In this document: positions 7,720 through 15,430 of the stretch, in pieces
How the letters are laid out: every line of letters starts with the position of its first letter
How positions within the stretch are numbered: the first letter of the stretch is position 1
Origin: DATHGT01 sp035317605
GTDB lineage: Bacteria > Methylomirabilota > Methylomirabilia > Rokubacteriales > CSP1-6
Direction: 5' to 3'
Assembly: GCA_035317605.1 (NCBI GenBank)
Contig: DATHGT010000307.1
Location: 1 to 26,253 of the forward strand
Length of the DNA stretch: 26,253 bases
Program-made: the position numbers and the translations under genes
The notes under the pieces: generated by a model
What the model saw: the letters and a program-made list of their open reading frames with translations, nothing else
Databases searched by the model: none
What the model was told of the DNA's origin: nothing

Positions 7720-8076
7720 GTGGTCGAGCTGCTGATCGTCATCGCGCTGGTGCTGGCCGTCGTCGCCGTGGCGGTGACGCCGTGGACGTCGTTGCTGGTC
7801 GTCGGCGCGGTCATCACGGCGGCGGGGCTCACCTTCAGCGTGGCGACCGGCTTCTGGTATCACGTCGTACTCGCGCGGGCGCTGTCGGCGGTGAAAGCCC
7901 TGACGCCCCGCTGGTGGCTGCGGCCGGTTCCCCTGCACGAGCGACTGGACGCCGTCGGGCGGCAACGCGTGCTGCCGTGGTTCTACGCCGGAGCCGCCGG
8001 ATTTGTCGTGACCCTGGCCGGGATGGCGCTGATCGCGCTCGGCATCGCGTCCAGCGTCTTGCGCACGACTAACTGA
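7720..8076 (+). CDS. Small three-helix membrane protein, unknown function
   Basis: This 118-residue protein starts at GTG 7720, 12 bp after the dioxygenase stop; the ATG at 7712 is out of frame and closes quickly. Hydrophobic segments at about residues 3-19, 22-48 and 89-112 predict three membrane helices, with a basic loop (PRWWLRPVPLHERLDAVGRQR) between the second and third. I do not recognise a family. Its stop is overlapped by the ribosome site of the next gene, which supports co-transcription and coding status. Confidence 0.65.
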   Translation: MVELLIVIALVLAVVAVAVTPWTSLLVVGAVITAAGLTFSVATGFWYHVVLARALSAVKALTPRWWLRPVPLHERLDAVGRQRVLPWFYAGAAGFVVTLAGMALIALGIASSVLRTTN

Positions 8077-8087
8077 GGAGGCACATC

Positions 8088-8882
8088 ATGGATCGCCGAG
8101 AAGTTCTCGCCGAACGTCCCGTCGAAAAGAGCCGCGGCTTCATGCCCGGCGTGAGCGTCAACCCGTCGCGCGTGCTCTTCACGGCCGGGCTGACCGGACG
8201 TGACGCCGCCGGCAATCTCGTGGCCGGCGGGATGGCGCCCCAGGCCCATCGCACGTTCGAGCGCCTGCAGGCCATCCTCGCCCACGCGGGGGCGCGCTTT
8301 CAGGACGTGGCCAAGCAGCTCGTGTACGTGACCGACATCGACGCCTACAACGCGGTCGGCCGGAGCGAGCGCGCGAGCATCTTCGGCAGCACGCGGACGG
8401 CGTCGACGGGACTGGTGGTGAGGCGCCTGGCCGACCCCGCGATGCTGATCGAGGTCGAGATGGTGGTCGATCTCCAGGGCGCGCCGCAGGGCAAGCCGCT
8501 GCTGGAGAAGTTCAACGCGGAGAACCATCCCGGCGATTTCTACCAGGGCGTGATCGTCAACGGCGGCCGGCTGCTCTATCTCGCCGGCCAGGTCGCCAAC
8601 AATCCCGACGGCTCGGTGGCCGGTGTGGGCGATTGGAAGCGCCAGGCCGAGAAGGTCTACGAGAACATCGGCCACGTGCTCCGGGCCGCGGGCGCGACGC
8701 CAGCCAGCGCGGTGAAGGAAACCACGTGGGTGCTCGACATCGAATCGTGGCGCGCCAGCGGCACCCCGGTGCGCCGCGCCTTCTACAACGGCGAGTATCC
8801 CGCGTCGACGCTCGTCGAAATCCCGGGCCTGGCCCGCGCGGAGTTCCTGGTGGAAATCGAAGTCATCGCCGCGGTGGCGTGA
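8088..8882 (+). CDS. Tandem-domain RidA (YjgF/YER057c/UK114) family protein
   Basis: This 264-residue protein holds two RidA domains (about 15-130 and 140-264), each with the typical LFTAGLTG or LYLAGQV strand and the C-terminal LIEVE or FLVEIE motif. Classical RidA hydrolyses reactive enamines and imines and needs an arginine in a PARS motif (Arg105 of the E. coli protein). Here both domains have Ser in its place (ASTG in the first, PAST in the second), so they belong to the diverged Rid subfamilies whose activity is mostly unknown. GGAGG lies 6 nt before ATG 8088 and overlaps the upstream stop. A single-domain paralogue follows after 12 bp. Confidence 0.9.
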   Translation: MDRREVLAERPVEKSRGFMPGVSVNPSRVLFTAGLTGRDAAGNLVAGGMAPQAHRTFERLQAILAHAGARFQDVAKQLVYVTDIDAYNAVGRSERASIFGSTRTASTGLVVRRLADPAMLIEVEMVVDLQGAPQGKPLLEKFNAENHPGDFYQGVIVNGGRLLYLAGQVANNPDGSVAGVGDWKRQAEKVYENIGHVLRAAGATPASAVKETTWVLDIESWRASGTPVRRAFYNGEYPASTLVEIPGLARAEFLVEIEVIAAVA

Positions 8883-8894
8883 GAGGAGAACGTC

Positions 8895-9281
8895 ATGCCC
8901 TTCAGCACGATCACGACTCCCGAAGCCAAGCCGGTGGGCAACTACAAGATGGCGACGCGGATGGAAGGCGGCCGCCTGCTCTACATCTCCGGACAGGTCG
9001 CGTGGGACGCCAGCGGCAACATCGTCGGCAAGGGCGACGTGCGCGCCCAGGCCCGCCAGGCCTTCGAGAACCTGCGCGGTGTGCTCCAGGCCGCGGGCGG
9101 CGACGTCGAAAGCTTGATGAAGATCACCACCTACATCACCAAGCTCGAGGACTTTCCCGCGGTCGCGGAGGCGCGCACGGCCACGTTCAAAGGCGAATTA
9201 CCTGCCAGCACGCTGATCGTGGTCAAGGCCCTGTTCCACCCCGACTTCCTGATCGAGGTCGAGGGCGTCGCCGCCGTCTGA
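8895..9281 (+). CDS. RidA family protein, single domain
   Basis: This 128-residue protein is the normal length of a RidA monomer, which forms trimers. LYISGQVAWDASGNIVG, RQAFENLRGVLQAAGGDVESLMKITTYIT and FLIEVEGVAAV align with the family throughout. As in the upstream tandem protein, the catalytic PARS arginine is replaced (PAST). The ribosome site GAGGAG lies 6 nt before ATG 8895. Its stop is 3 bp from the stop of the convergent solute-binding protein gene. It may form mixed trimers with the tandem protein; this is inference. Confidence 0.92.
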   Translation: MPFSTITTPEAKPVGNYKMATRMEGGRLLYISGQVAWDASGNIVGKGDVRAQARQAFENLRGVLQAAGGDVESLMKITTYITKLEDFPAVAEARTATFKGELPASTLIVVKALFHPDFLIEVEGVAAV

Positions 9282-9284
9282 CCG

Positions 9285-10826
9285 TTACTTGGCCTTGAGC
9301 CGAAGATCCTCGTAGGGCGCCGAGGCGGACATGTACGGAATGAGGCCGATCGCCGACTCCGCCACGCGGGGGCCGTAGCCGGCGACGTTGGCGAGCTCGA
9401 GCAGCGGCGCGTACATCACCTTGTCGTGCATCATCTGCTGGGCCTGGTGGAGGAGCTTCTCGCGCTTGGCCCGGTCCATCTCCGTGGCCTGTCGCTTGAC
9501 CAGGTCCTCGATCTCCGGATACGTCCCGTACGTGAACAGTCCTCCCGCGGCCACGAACGCATCGATCCGGGTCGCCGCGTTGCCGAAGGCGGCGCTGGTG
9601 CTCTGGACGATGTTCCGGATCCGCTTGTCCGCGTACTCCTTGAAGAACGCCCCGCGCTCCATCGGCCGGATCGTGGTGCGAATGCCCACCGCCCCGAAGT
9701 AGCTGGTCACCGCCTCGGCGAAGGAGATGTTCGCGAGATCGACGGTGATGGTCCCCGCGTCGAAGCCGCTCGGATAGCCCGCCTCGCTCAGGAGCTGCTT
9801 GGCCCTCTTGGCGTCGAACGGGTAGAGCGGGGCCGGCCACGAGAACTCGAAGTTCTGGGGGATGATGCTGGCCGTCGCTTTCGAGAGCCCGAGCGTCTCG
9901 GCCTGATTGACCGCCTGCCGATCGAGGGAGAGGTTCGCGGCCAGCCGCACTCGCCGATCCGCCCACGGCGACTTCGGATCCCACTGCTCGGTGAAGACGT
10001 ACCAGATCGGGAGCGCCAGGTAGTACGGCTTGAGCGTGAGGCCCGTGGTCCGGCGCAGCTCTTCCGCCGCCGCGCCGCGGAACACGTACGCGATGTCGGC
10101 CTCGCCGCGCTTGAGCATGGCCAGCCGCACGGACTCGTCCGGGATCGACCGCATGACCAACGTCTTCACCGACGGCGTCTTGCGCCAGAACTGCTCGTGG
10201 GCTTCCAGGATCAGCTCGACCCCGGGCTTGTACGACGCGACCTTGTACGGGCCGGCCCCGATGGGCGCCTTCTTGAACCCGTCGTCGCCGACCTTCTCGA
10301 TGTACTTCTTGGGAACGATCCAGGCGGCGCCGGTGGCCGGACTGCCGTAGAACGTCATGAAGTCCGGCCACGCGCGCTTGAGCCTGAAGCGCACGCGGAG
10401 GGGATCGACGACTTCCACCGAAGCCACGTGCTCCTTCAGCGTCTTGGCCGAGGCGCCGTGATAGCGCTCGAACGAGAACTTCACGTCGTCCGCGGTGACG
10501 GTCTCGCCGTTGTGGAACCGCGCGCCCTTGCGCAGCACGAACTCGTAGGTCAACCCGTCCGGCGACGCGCTCCACGACTCCGCCAGGCACGGCGCCGCCG
10601 TGTTGCCGGGCATCGGCTTCACCAGCGCGTCGTGCATCGAGTAGTAGAAGATGAACGGCGTCACCAGCCCTTCGGACTCGGCGGGATCGAACCAGCGCGG
10701 CACGATCGAGATGTTGTAGACCAGCGTCATCTGGCCGGACGGCGCCTGGGCGCCGGCGGCCGACAGCCCGATGGGTCCAAGCGTCGCGACGACGAGCAGG
10801 ACGAGCACGCGGAGTGATCGGCTCAT
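9285..10826 (-). CDS. ABC transporter substrate-binding protein, family 5 (peptide/nickel type)
   Basis: This 513-residue periplasmic protein starts at ATG 10826 with a signal peptide (about residues 1-28, cleavage near AGAQA). The family 5 features are clear: LAESWSASPDGLTYEFVLRKG, FHNGETVTADDVKFSFERY, GAGPYKVASYKPGVELILEAHEQFW and DESVRLAMLKRGEADIAYVF. Relatives bind oligopeptides, nickel complexes, sugars or opines for ABC uptake. The permease and ATPase genes are not adjacent, so it is an orphan here. Only 6 bp separate it from the nicotinamidase gene upstream, without an obvious ribosome site, which suggests translational coupling. Confidence 0.93.
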   Translation of the reverse strand: MSRSLRVLVLLVVATLGPIGLSAAGAQAPSGQMTLVYNISIVPRWFDPAESEGLVTPFIFYYSMHDALVKPMPGNTAAPCLAESWSASPDGLTYEFVLRKGARFHNGETVTADDVKFSFERYHGASAKTLKEHVASVEVVDPLRVRFRLKRAWPDFMTFYGSPATGAAWIVPKKYIEKVGDDGFKKAPIGAGPYKVASYKPGVELILEAHEQFWRKTPSVKTLVMRSIPDESVRLAMLKRGEADIAYVFRGAAAEELRRTTGLTLKPYYLALPIWYVFTEQWDPKSPWADRRVRLAANLSLDRQAVNQAETLGLSKATASIIPQNFEFSWPAPLYPFDAKRAKQLLSEAGYPSGFDAGTITVDLANISFAEAVTSYFGAVGIRTTIRPMERGAFFKEYADKRIRNIVQSTSAAFGNAATRIDAFVAAGGLFTYGTYPEIEDLVKRQATEMDRAKREKLLHQAQQMMHDKVMYAPLLELANVAGYGPRVAESAIGLIPYMSASAPYEDLRLKAK

Positions 10827-10832
10827 GGTGCG

Positions 10833-11546
10833 CTACGGCAGGAGCTGACTGGACTGCACGCGCTTGACCCCGGCGCTGGTCATGTCGCTCCACGCGCGGG
10901 CGAGTGAGCCGCCCGCGTCGATGCCGCGGGTGGCGTCTTCGATCACCGCCGCCTCGAATCCGGCGCGCCGGGCGTCGAGCGCCGACCACGCCACGCAGAA
11001 ATCGGTGGCGAGCCCGGTGAAGTACACGTTCTTCAGGCCCCGTTCCTTCAGATAGCCGGTCAGGCCCGTCATGGTCTTGCGGTCGGCTTCGAGGAACGCG
11101 GAGTACGAGTCGACGTGCTGGCGATAGCCCTTGCGGATGACGAGCTGGGCGTGCGGCACTCGCAGCTCCTTCGCGACGTCCGCGTCGACCGTGCCCTGAA
11201 CGCAGTGATCGGGCCAGAGCACCTGCGTCCCGTACGGGAGCTGGATGGTCTCGAACGGTTTCTTGCCCGGATGGCTCGACGCGAACGAGATGTGCCCGGC
11301 CGTGTGCCAGTCCTGCGTCATCACCACGTTCCGGAACAGCGCGCCCAGCCGATTGATGATCGGAATGATCTTGTCGCCCTCGGGCACCGGCAGGGTGCCG
11401 CCGGGCAGGAAGCAGTTCTGCACGTCGGTGACGACGAGCACGTCCGCGTCACCCGGCTTCACCGATTGCGCCCGCGCGATGCTGGGAGCCCCGGCCATCG
11501 CGAGCGTGGATGCGGTCCCGAGCAAGAACTGGCGCCGACCGATCAT
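10833..11546 (-). CDS. pncA: Tat-exported nicotinamidase/isochorismatase-family hydrolase
   Basis: This 237-residue protein is related to PncA, which deamidates nicotinamide to nicotinate. The catalytic triad is present: Asp41 (TDVQNCF), Lys139 (IRKGYR) and Cys184 (ATDFCV). The metal site Asp79, His81, His85 (QDWHTAGH) and the VDSYSAF stretch are also typical of PncA rather than isochorismatase. Unusually, it begins with a twin-arginine signal (GRRQFLLGT, cleavage near ARAQS), so the folded enzyme should be exported. GGAGGG lies 8 nt before ATG 11546. It follows mltA by 46 bp and precedes a solute-binding protein gene by 6 bp. Confidence 0.88.
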   Translation of the reverse strand: MIGRRQFLLGTASTLAMAGAPSIARAQSVKPGDADVLVVTDVQNCFLPGGTLPVPEGDKIIPIINRLGALFRNVVMTQDWHTAGHISFASSHPGKKPFETIQLPYGTQVLWPDHCVQGTVDADVAKELRVPHAQLVIRKGYRQHVDSYSAFLEADRKTMTGLTGYLKERGLKNVYFTGLATDFCVAWSALDARRAGFEAAVIEDATRGIDAGGSLARAWSDMTSAGVKRVQSSQLLP

Positions 11547-11592
11547 CGTCGTGGCCCTCCGTGGATCGCACTATACCGGAGCTGCGGTGTTC

Positions 11593-12939
11593 CTAATCGC
11601 TCTCCGCGCCGACCGTCTGGGACTCCACGATCGCGCGCACGCCCGCTTCGGCAACCCGAGTTTCCGCCACGTCTTCGCGTGCGGCCACGTCGGGTGTCGG
11701 GCGTTCGGTGCCCGGCGTCTGCGCGTCGAGCGCGGGAGACTGCGCGGTCGCGGGAAGGTCAACCGTCGGGGCCGGCTTCGCGGGCGACAGCGGGCGAATG
11801 CCCGGAGGCTTCGGGACGAGCACGTAGAGTTCTCCGGGCTGCTTCATCTCGCTCGCGGCCAGGTCGGCGTCGGGGCCGCGCCCCCAGAAGACGTCGACGC
11901 GGCTCGGACCCCGAATCGCGCCGCCGACGTCCTGGCTCAGCACGAAGCGCGAGACCGGGCTCCAATCGACGTCACCGCCGGCGGTCTGTCGCGGCCGCTC
12001 GGTGAGCAGGAACGCCAGCGAGCCCGGAGGAAAGATCTTCGGGTCCGTCGCGATCGACCGTCCGGGAGTCAACGGCACCCCGAGGCTGCCCACGGGCGGA
12101 CCGTTCCGCCGGCCGAAGAACACGTAGGACTGGTTGTGGTTCAGCACGCGCGCGAGCTGGTCGGGATTCGCGGTCAGCCATTCACGCAGGGCGCGCATCG
12201 ACATCGCGTCGCGGTCGATGTGGCCCTCGTCGATCAGCAGCCGCGCGATCGAGCGATAGGGCCGGCCGTTGGTCCCGGCGTAGCCGACGCTGAGGTCGCG
12301 GCCGTCGGTGAGCCTGAGGGTCCCGCTGCCCTCGACCTCCATGAAGAACACGTCGATCGCGCTTCGTGCCCACGCCAGCGCCCCGGTGCGTCCATTCAGC
12401 CGCCCGGCCTGGATCTCAGCGCGGGTCGGATAGGACGTCGCGATCGGCGAATGCGCCGGGAGATCGACCGGCGCCGCGAGGATCGGCACGTGATACTCGG
12501 CGCTCCGCTCGAGCGCCGCGTCGAGGGTCACCTCGTGGTAGCCCGTGACCAGCATGGTCCCGTCGCCGCTCCCGACACTCCGCACCACGTCGAACTCCTC
12601 GAGCAGAAAAGCCTCGAGGACGTCGGGCGCGGGATCGTCGGCGAGGAACCCGAGCACACGCTCGAGCGCCCGCGCCTGCTCACCCGCGGTGACCGTGCGC
12701 GCGCCGAAGACGAACGTGCTGCGCGGCGGCCGGCGCGTGAGCCAGGCCAGGCTCTGAATGATCGCTTCCCGCAGCGACGCGTAGTCGCCGGTGTCCAGCA
12801 GCGCCGGCGTCTCGCTCCCCGTCACCGGCCGGAGCGCCGCCCGTGGATCGGCGGACGCAGAGTCGGGCCAGAGCCCGGCGCCGAGCAGGACGATCCCGAG
12901 CCAGAGCCCAGCGATCATGCGGCGATTCACCCCAAACAT
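11593..12939 (-). CDS. mltA: MltA-type lytic murein transglycosylase
   Basis: This 448-residue protein is a membrane- or periplasm-located lytic transglycosylase that cleaves peptidoglycan to 1,6-anhydro-muropeptides. The MltA domain is followed by the 3D domain, with TNGRPYRSIARLLIDEG, NHNQSYVFFGRR, GVPLTPGRSIATDP and QDVGGAIRGPSRVDVFWGRG; Asp349 in RVDVF matches the catalytic Asp308 of E. coli MltA. I chose ATG 12939 because it starts directly before a signal peptide (cleavage near SASAD); no lipobox Cys is seen, unlike E. coli. Longer readings run into a tRNA fragment. About 80 C-terminal residues rich in Pro, Ala and Thr extend beyond the family domain. Confidence 0.88.
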   Translation of the reverse strand: MFGVNRRMIAGLWLGIVLLGAGLWPDSASADPRAALRPVTGSETPALLDTGDYASLREAIIQSLAWLTRRPPRSTFVFGARTVTAGEQARALERVLGFLADDPAPDVLEAFLLEEFDVVRSVGSGDGTMLVTGYHEVTLDAALERSAEYHVPILAAPVDLPAHSPIATSYPTRAEIQAGRLNGRTGALAWARSAIDVFFMEVEGSGTLRLTDGRDLSVGYAGTNGRPYRSIARLLIDEGHIDRDAMSMRALREWLTANPDQLARVLNHNQSYVFFGRRNGPPVGSLGVPLTPGRSIATDPKIFPPGSLAFLLTERPRQTAGGDVDWSPVSRFVLSQDVGGAIRGPSRVDVFWGRGPDADLAASEMKQPGELYVLVPKPPGIRPLSPAKPAPTVDLPATAQSPALDAQTPGTERPTPDVAAREDVAETRVAEAGVRAIVESQTVGAESD

Positions 12940-12969
12940 GGTATCCAGCGAGTGTACCGAAGACTTGAT

Positions 12970-13027
12970 TGGCGGAGGGCAGGAGATTCGAACTCCCATG
13001 GGCCTTGCGGCCCGGTGGATTTCAAGT
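12970..13027 (-). repeat. 3' fragment of tRNA-Ser(TGA), attachment-site-like
   Basis: These 58 bp match the 3' part of the intact tRNA-Ser(TGA) at 16916-16973 in the same orientation, with one difference (12981 A against 16927 G, which turns a T-stem pair into G-U). The copy runs from the CCA end to the 5' edge of the anticodon loop and then stops abruptly, with no acceptor 5' strand, D arm or 5' anticodon stem. It cannot make a tRNA. A repeat ending at the anticodon loop is what tyrosine recombinases leave when they use a tRNA gene as the attachment site. Confidence 0.85.
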
Positions 13028-13087
13028 TCCCGCCGCGCCCCTGAACCATCGGGCGCCATCCGTCGAGGCCCCGGCCCGCCCGACCGC

Positions 13088-13116
13088 TTGACATCTCGGC
13101 TACGCCAGCGGAGCAT
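13088..13116 (+). promoter_or_regulatory. Possible sigma-70 promoter for the islet CoA-transferase
   Basis: A perfect TTGACA lies at 13088-13093. After 17 bp comes GAGCAT (13111-13116), which matches TATAAT at three of six positions. It sits 62 bp upstream of the CoA-transferase start. A GC hairpin (about 13132-13152) lies between the promoter and the ribosome site. Confidence 0.35.
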
Positions 13117-13178
13117 CGCGGCTCACAACTCGGAGGGGCGGAGCCCCCCTCCCGGAAGATCTGACGGAGGAGTGGGCA

Positions 13179-14408
13179 ATGGCTGAGATCGGCGTTGAGC
13201 TTGACTGTCTCGCAGGCGTCAAGGTGGTGGATTTCACCCAGTTCGAGGCGGGACCGTCCTGCACCGAGTCCCTGGCCTGGCTCGGCGCCGAGGTCGTCAA
13301 GATCGAGAACCCGACGACCGGCGATCCTGGCCGCCGCCTGCGCCCCGGGCAGCCCGACAACGACCCCTGGTATTTCCACCAGTTCAACGCGAACAAGAAA
13401 TCGCTGACCTTGAACCTCAAATCGCCGCGCGGGCTGGAGCTCGTGCGCTCCCTGCTGAAGAAGGCCGATGTCACGGTCGAGAACATGGCGCCCGGCACGA
13501 TCGAGCGCCTCGGGCTCGGCTATGACGCGGTCAAGCAGATCAACCCCGGCATCATCTATTGCCAGGTCAAGGGCTTCGGCACCGGCAGCCCGTACGAGAA
13601 CAACCTCGCCTTCGACATGATCGCCCAGGCCGCGGGCGGCCCGATCAGCGTCACCGGCGAGGGCGACCGAGCGCCGGTCAAACCCGGCCCGAGCTTTGGC
13701 GACACCGGCACCGGCATGCTGATGGCGGTCAGCATCCTGGGCGCGCTCTACCAGCGGACCAAGACCGGCCAGGGGCGGCGCCTGCAGGTGGCGATGCAGG
13801 ACGCGATGATCCATTACATGCGCGTGCCTTTCTCCCGCACCCAGCAGAGCGGCCAGGCTCAGCTCCGCAACGGCAGCAGCCGGTCCAACCCCGCCCTCGC
13901 CCCGTCGGCCCTCTACCCGTGCAAGGGGGGCGGGCCGAACGACTACGCCTATATCTTCACCAGCCGCGCCAATCCCGATCACTGGCGGCGCCTCTTGAAG
14001 GCGATCGAACGCGAGGACCTGATCGGCGACGCGCGCTACGACACCGGACCGGCGCGCGGCCAGCGCGCGGCCGAGGTCGATGAGCTGATCGCCGCGTGGA
14101 CTCGCGAGCACTCCAAGGAAGAGGTGATGAAGGTCATCGGCGACGCCGGGGTGCCGGCCGGGGCGGTGTTCGACACGCTGGAACTGATGAACGACCCCTC
14201 GCTCGCCGAGCGCGGCATCATGCAGACGATCCAGCACCCGACCACGGGGGCGGTCAAGATGCCGGCCTGGCCGGTGCGCTTCGACGGCGCGCCGGCGCGG
14301 GTCAAGCCGTCGCCGCTCCTGGGTGAGCACAATGCCGAGGTCCTGAATGGCTGGCTGGGCATGAGCCCCCAGGAAGTCGAGGCGCTGCGCAAGGAAGGTA
14401 TCGTCTGA
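13179..14408 (+). CDS. CaiB/BaiF (class III) CoA-transferase
   Basis: This 409-residue enzyme transfers CoA between organic acids in the cytoplasm. VVDFTQFEAGPSCTESLAWLGAEVVKIENP at the start, LTLNLKSPRG, and FGDTGTGMLMAVSILGALYQRTKTGQGRRLQVAMQDA are the family landmarks. Asp175 in FGDTG corresponds to the catalytic Asp169 of formyl-CoA:oxalate CoA-transferase, to which this branch is similar. GGAGGAG lies 6 nt before ATG 13179. The next gene begins at its stop codon. A clear paralogue, about half identical by eye, lies at 23385-24599. The acid substrate is unknown. Confidence 0.93.
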   Translation: MAEIGVELDCLAGVKVVDFTQFEAGPSCTESLAWLGAEVVKIENPTTGDPGRRLRPGQPDNDPWYFHQFNANKKSLTLNLKSPRGLELVRSLLKKADVTVENMAPGTIERLGLGYDAVKQINPGIIYCQVKGFGTGSPYENNLAFDMIAQAAGGPISVTGEGDRAPVKPGPSFGDTGTGMLMAVSILGALYQRTKTGQGRRLQVAMQDAMIHYMRVPFSRTQQSGQAQLRNGSSRSNPALAPSALYPCKGGGPNDYAYIFTSRANPDHWRRLLKAIEREDLIGDARYDTGPARGQRAAEVDELIAAWTREHSKEEVMKVIGDAGVPAGAVFDTLELMNDPSLAERGIMQTIQHPTTGAVKMPAWPVRFDGAPARVKPSPLLGEHNAEVLNGWLGMSPQEVEALRKEGIV

Positions 14409-15415
14409 GCGGCCGGGACTGGCTCGCACTAACGTCTGAACCGACCCTGGAGCCCGATCTCCCCATCTGCGACGCGCACCACCACCTCTGGGAATTTCGG
14501 CCCGAGCCCGTCCACTATCAACGGTACCTGCTGTCAGACTTGGCCGAGGATCTGAACAGCGGGCACAACGTGCGGTCGACGGTGTTCATCGAGGTCAAAG
14601 CGCGGTACCGCACCGACGGTCCAGAGGAGATGCGTCCGATCGGTGAAGTCGAATTCGTCGAGGGGCTGGCGACGGAAGGCGCCGGCGGTCAACACGGTCG
14701 TGCCCGGATGGCCGCGGCGATTATCGGCTACGCCGATTTGAAACTGGGCGAGCGGGTTGCGCCGGTGCTCGACGCGATGCAGGCCGCCAGCCCCACCCGG
14801 TTCCGTGGCGTCCGTCACTCGGTCGGCTGGGACCCCAGCCCGGAGCTGGTGAACAGGGACATCCAAGGGGTGCTGGCCAGCGACAATTATCGGGCGGGTG
14901 CCCGGGAGTTGGCGCGCAGAGGGCTATGTCTGGAGAATTCCCTGTACCACCCACAGTTGACAGAGTTGGCCCTGTTTGCCAGGGCGGTACCCGATCTCAC
15001 GATCATCTTGAACCATATCGGTGGCCTGGTGCGCGTCGGCCCGTACGCCAACCGGGACGACGCCGTGCTGCCCGCTTGGCGGCGGGGCATTGCCGCCGTG
15101 GCGGCCTGCCCCAATGTAATCATCAAGCTCGGCGGTGTCGGGCAGCGCCGCTTTGGCTTCGACTGGGCGGAACGCGCCAAGCCCATCGGCTCGGCAGAGC
15201 TGGCCGAGGCGCTGTCTCCCTTGATGCAGTATTGCATCGAGCAGTTCGGCCCCGACCGCTGCATGTTCGAAAGCAACTTCCCGGTCGACAAAGTGTCGTA
15301 TTCCTACAACGTCATCTACAACGCCTTCAAGCGGCTGTCCTCAGCCTACTCGCCGGCCGAGCGCGCCGCCATGCTCCACAACACGGCCGCCCGTATCTAC
15401 CGGCTTGACTCCTAG
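14405..15415 (+). CDS. Amidohydrolase family 2 (COG3618-like) TIM-barrel hydrolase, probable CTG start
   Basis: This is a metal-dependent hydrolase of the amidohydrolase superfamily; COG3618 relatives open sugar lactones and 2-pyrone-4,6-dicarboxylate. The metal-binding DxHxH motif (CDAHHHLW) lies at 14468-14491, followed by ILNHIGG and FESNFPVDK. The gene must therefore start before the TTG at 14540. No in-frame ATG, GTG or TTG exists between the motif and the CoA-transferase. CTG 14405 overlaps the upstream TGA and has AAGGAAGG exactly 6 nt before it, so I propose CTG as the start, giving 336 residues with coupled translation. Codon use looks more AT-rich than in neighbours. It may act with the CoA-transferase and the convergent aldolase. 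Confidence 0.85.
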   Translation: MSGRDWLALTSEPTLEPDLPICDAHHHLWEFRPEPVHYQRYLLSDLAEDLNSGHNVRSTVFIEVKARYRTDGPEEMRPIGEVEFVEGLATEGAGGQHGRARMAAAIIGYADLKLGERVAPVLDAMQAASPTRFRGVRHSVGWDPSPELVNRDIQGVLASDNYRAGARELARRGLCLENSLYHPQLTELALFARAVPDLTIILNHIGGLVRVGPYANRDDAVLPAWRRGIAAVAACPNVIIKLGGVGQRRFGFDWAERAKPIGSAELAEALSPLMQYCIEQFGPDRCMFESNFPVDKVSYSYNVIYNAFKRLSSAYSPAERAAMLHNTAARIYRLDS

Positions 15416-15430
15416 ACCACCGCCTGAGAT

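Noticed and set aside
9426..10817. A 463-residue plus-strand frame opposite the solute-binding protein gene
   Set aside because: A shadow of the real minus-strand gene, which has a signal peptide and all family motifs.
11245..13044. A 599-residue plus-strand frame opposite mltA
   Set aside because: It runs through the antisense of mltA and the tRNA fragment; there is no coherent protein.
12970..13050. A second functional tRNA gene upstream of mltA
   Set aside because: Only the 3' 58 nt are tRNA-like; the D arm, acceptor 5' strand and 5' anticodon stem are replaced by unrelated sequence.
12939..13116. N-terminal extension of mltA to 13116
   Set aside because: The extension would translate the tRNA-Ser fragment and lie before a good signal peptide, so it is not a plausible protein start.
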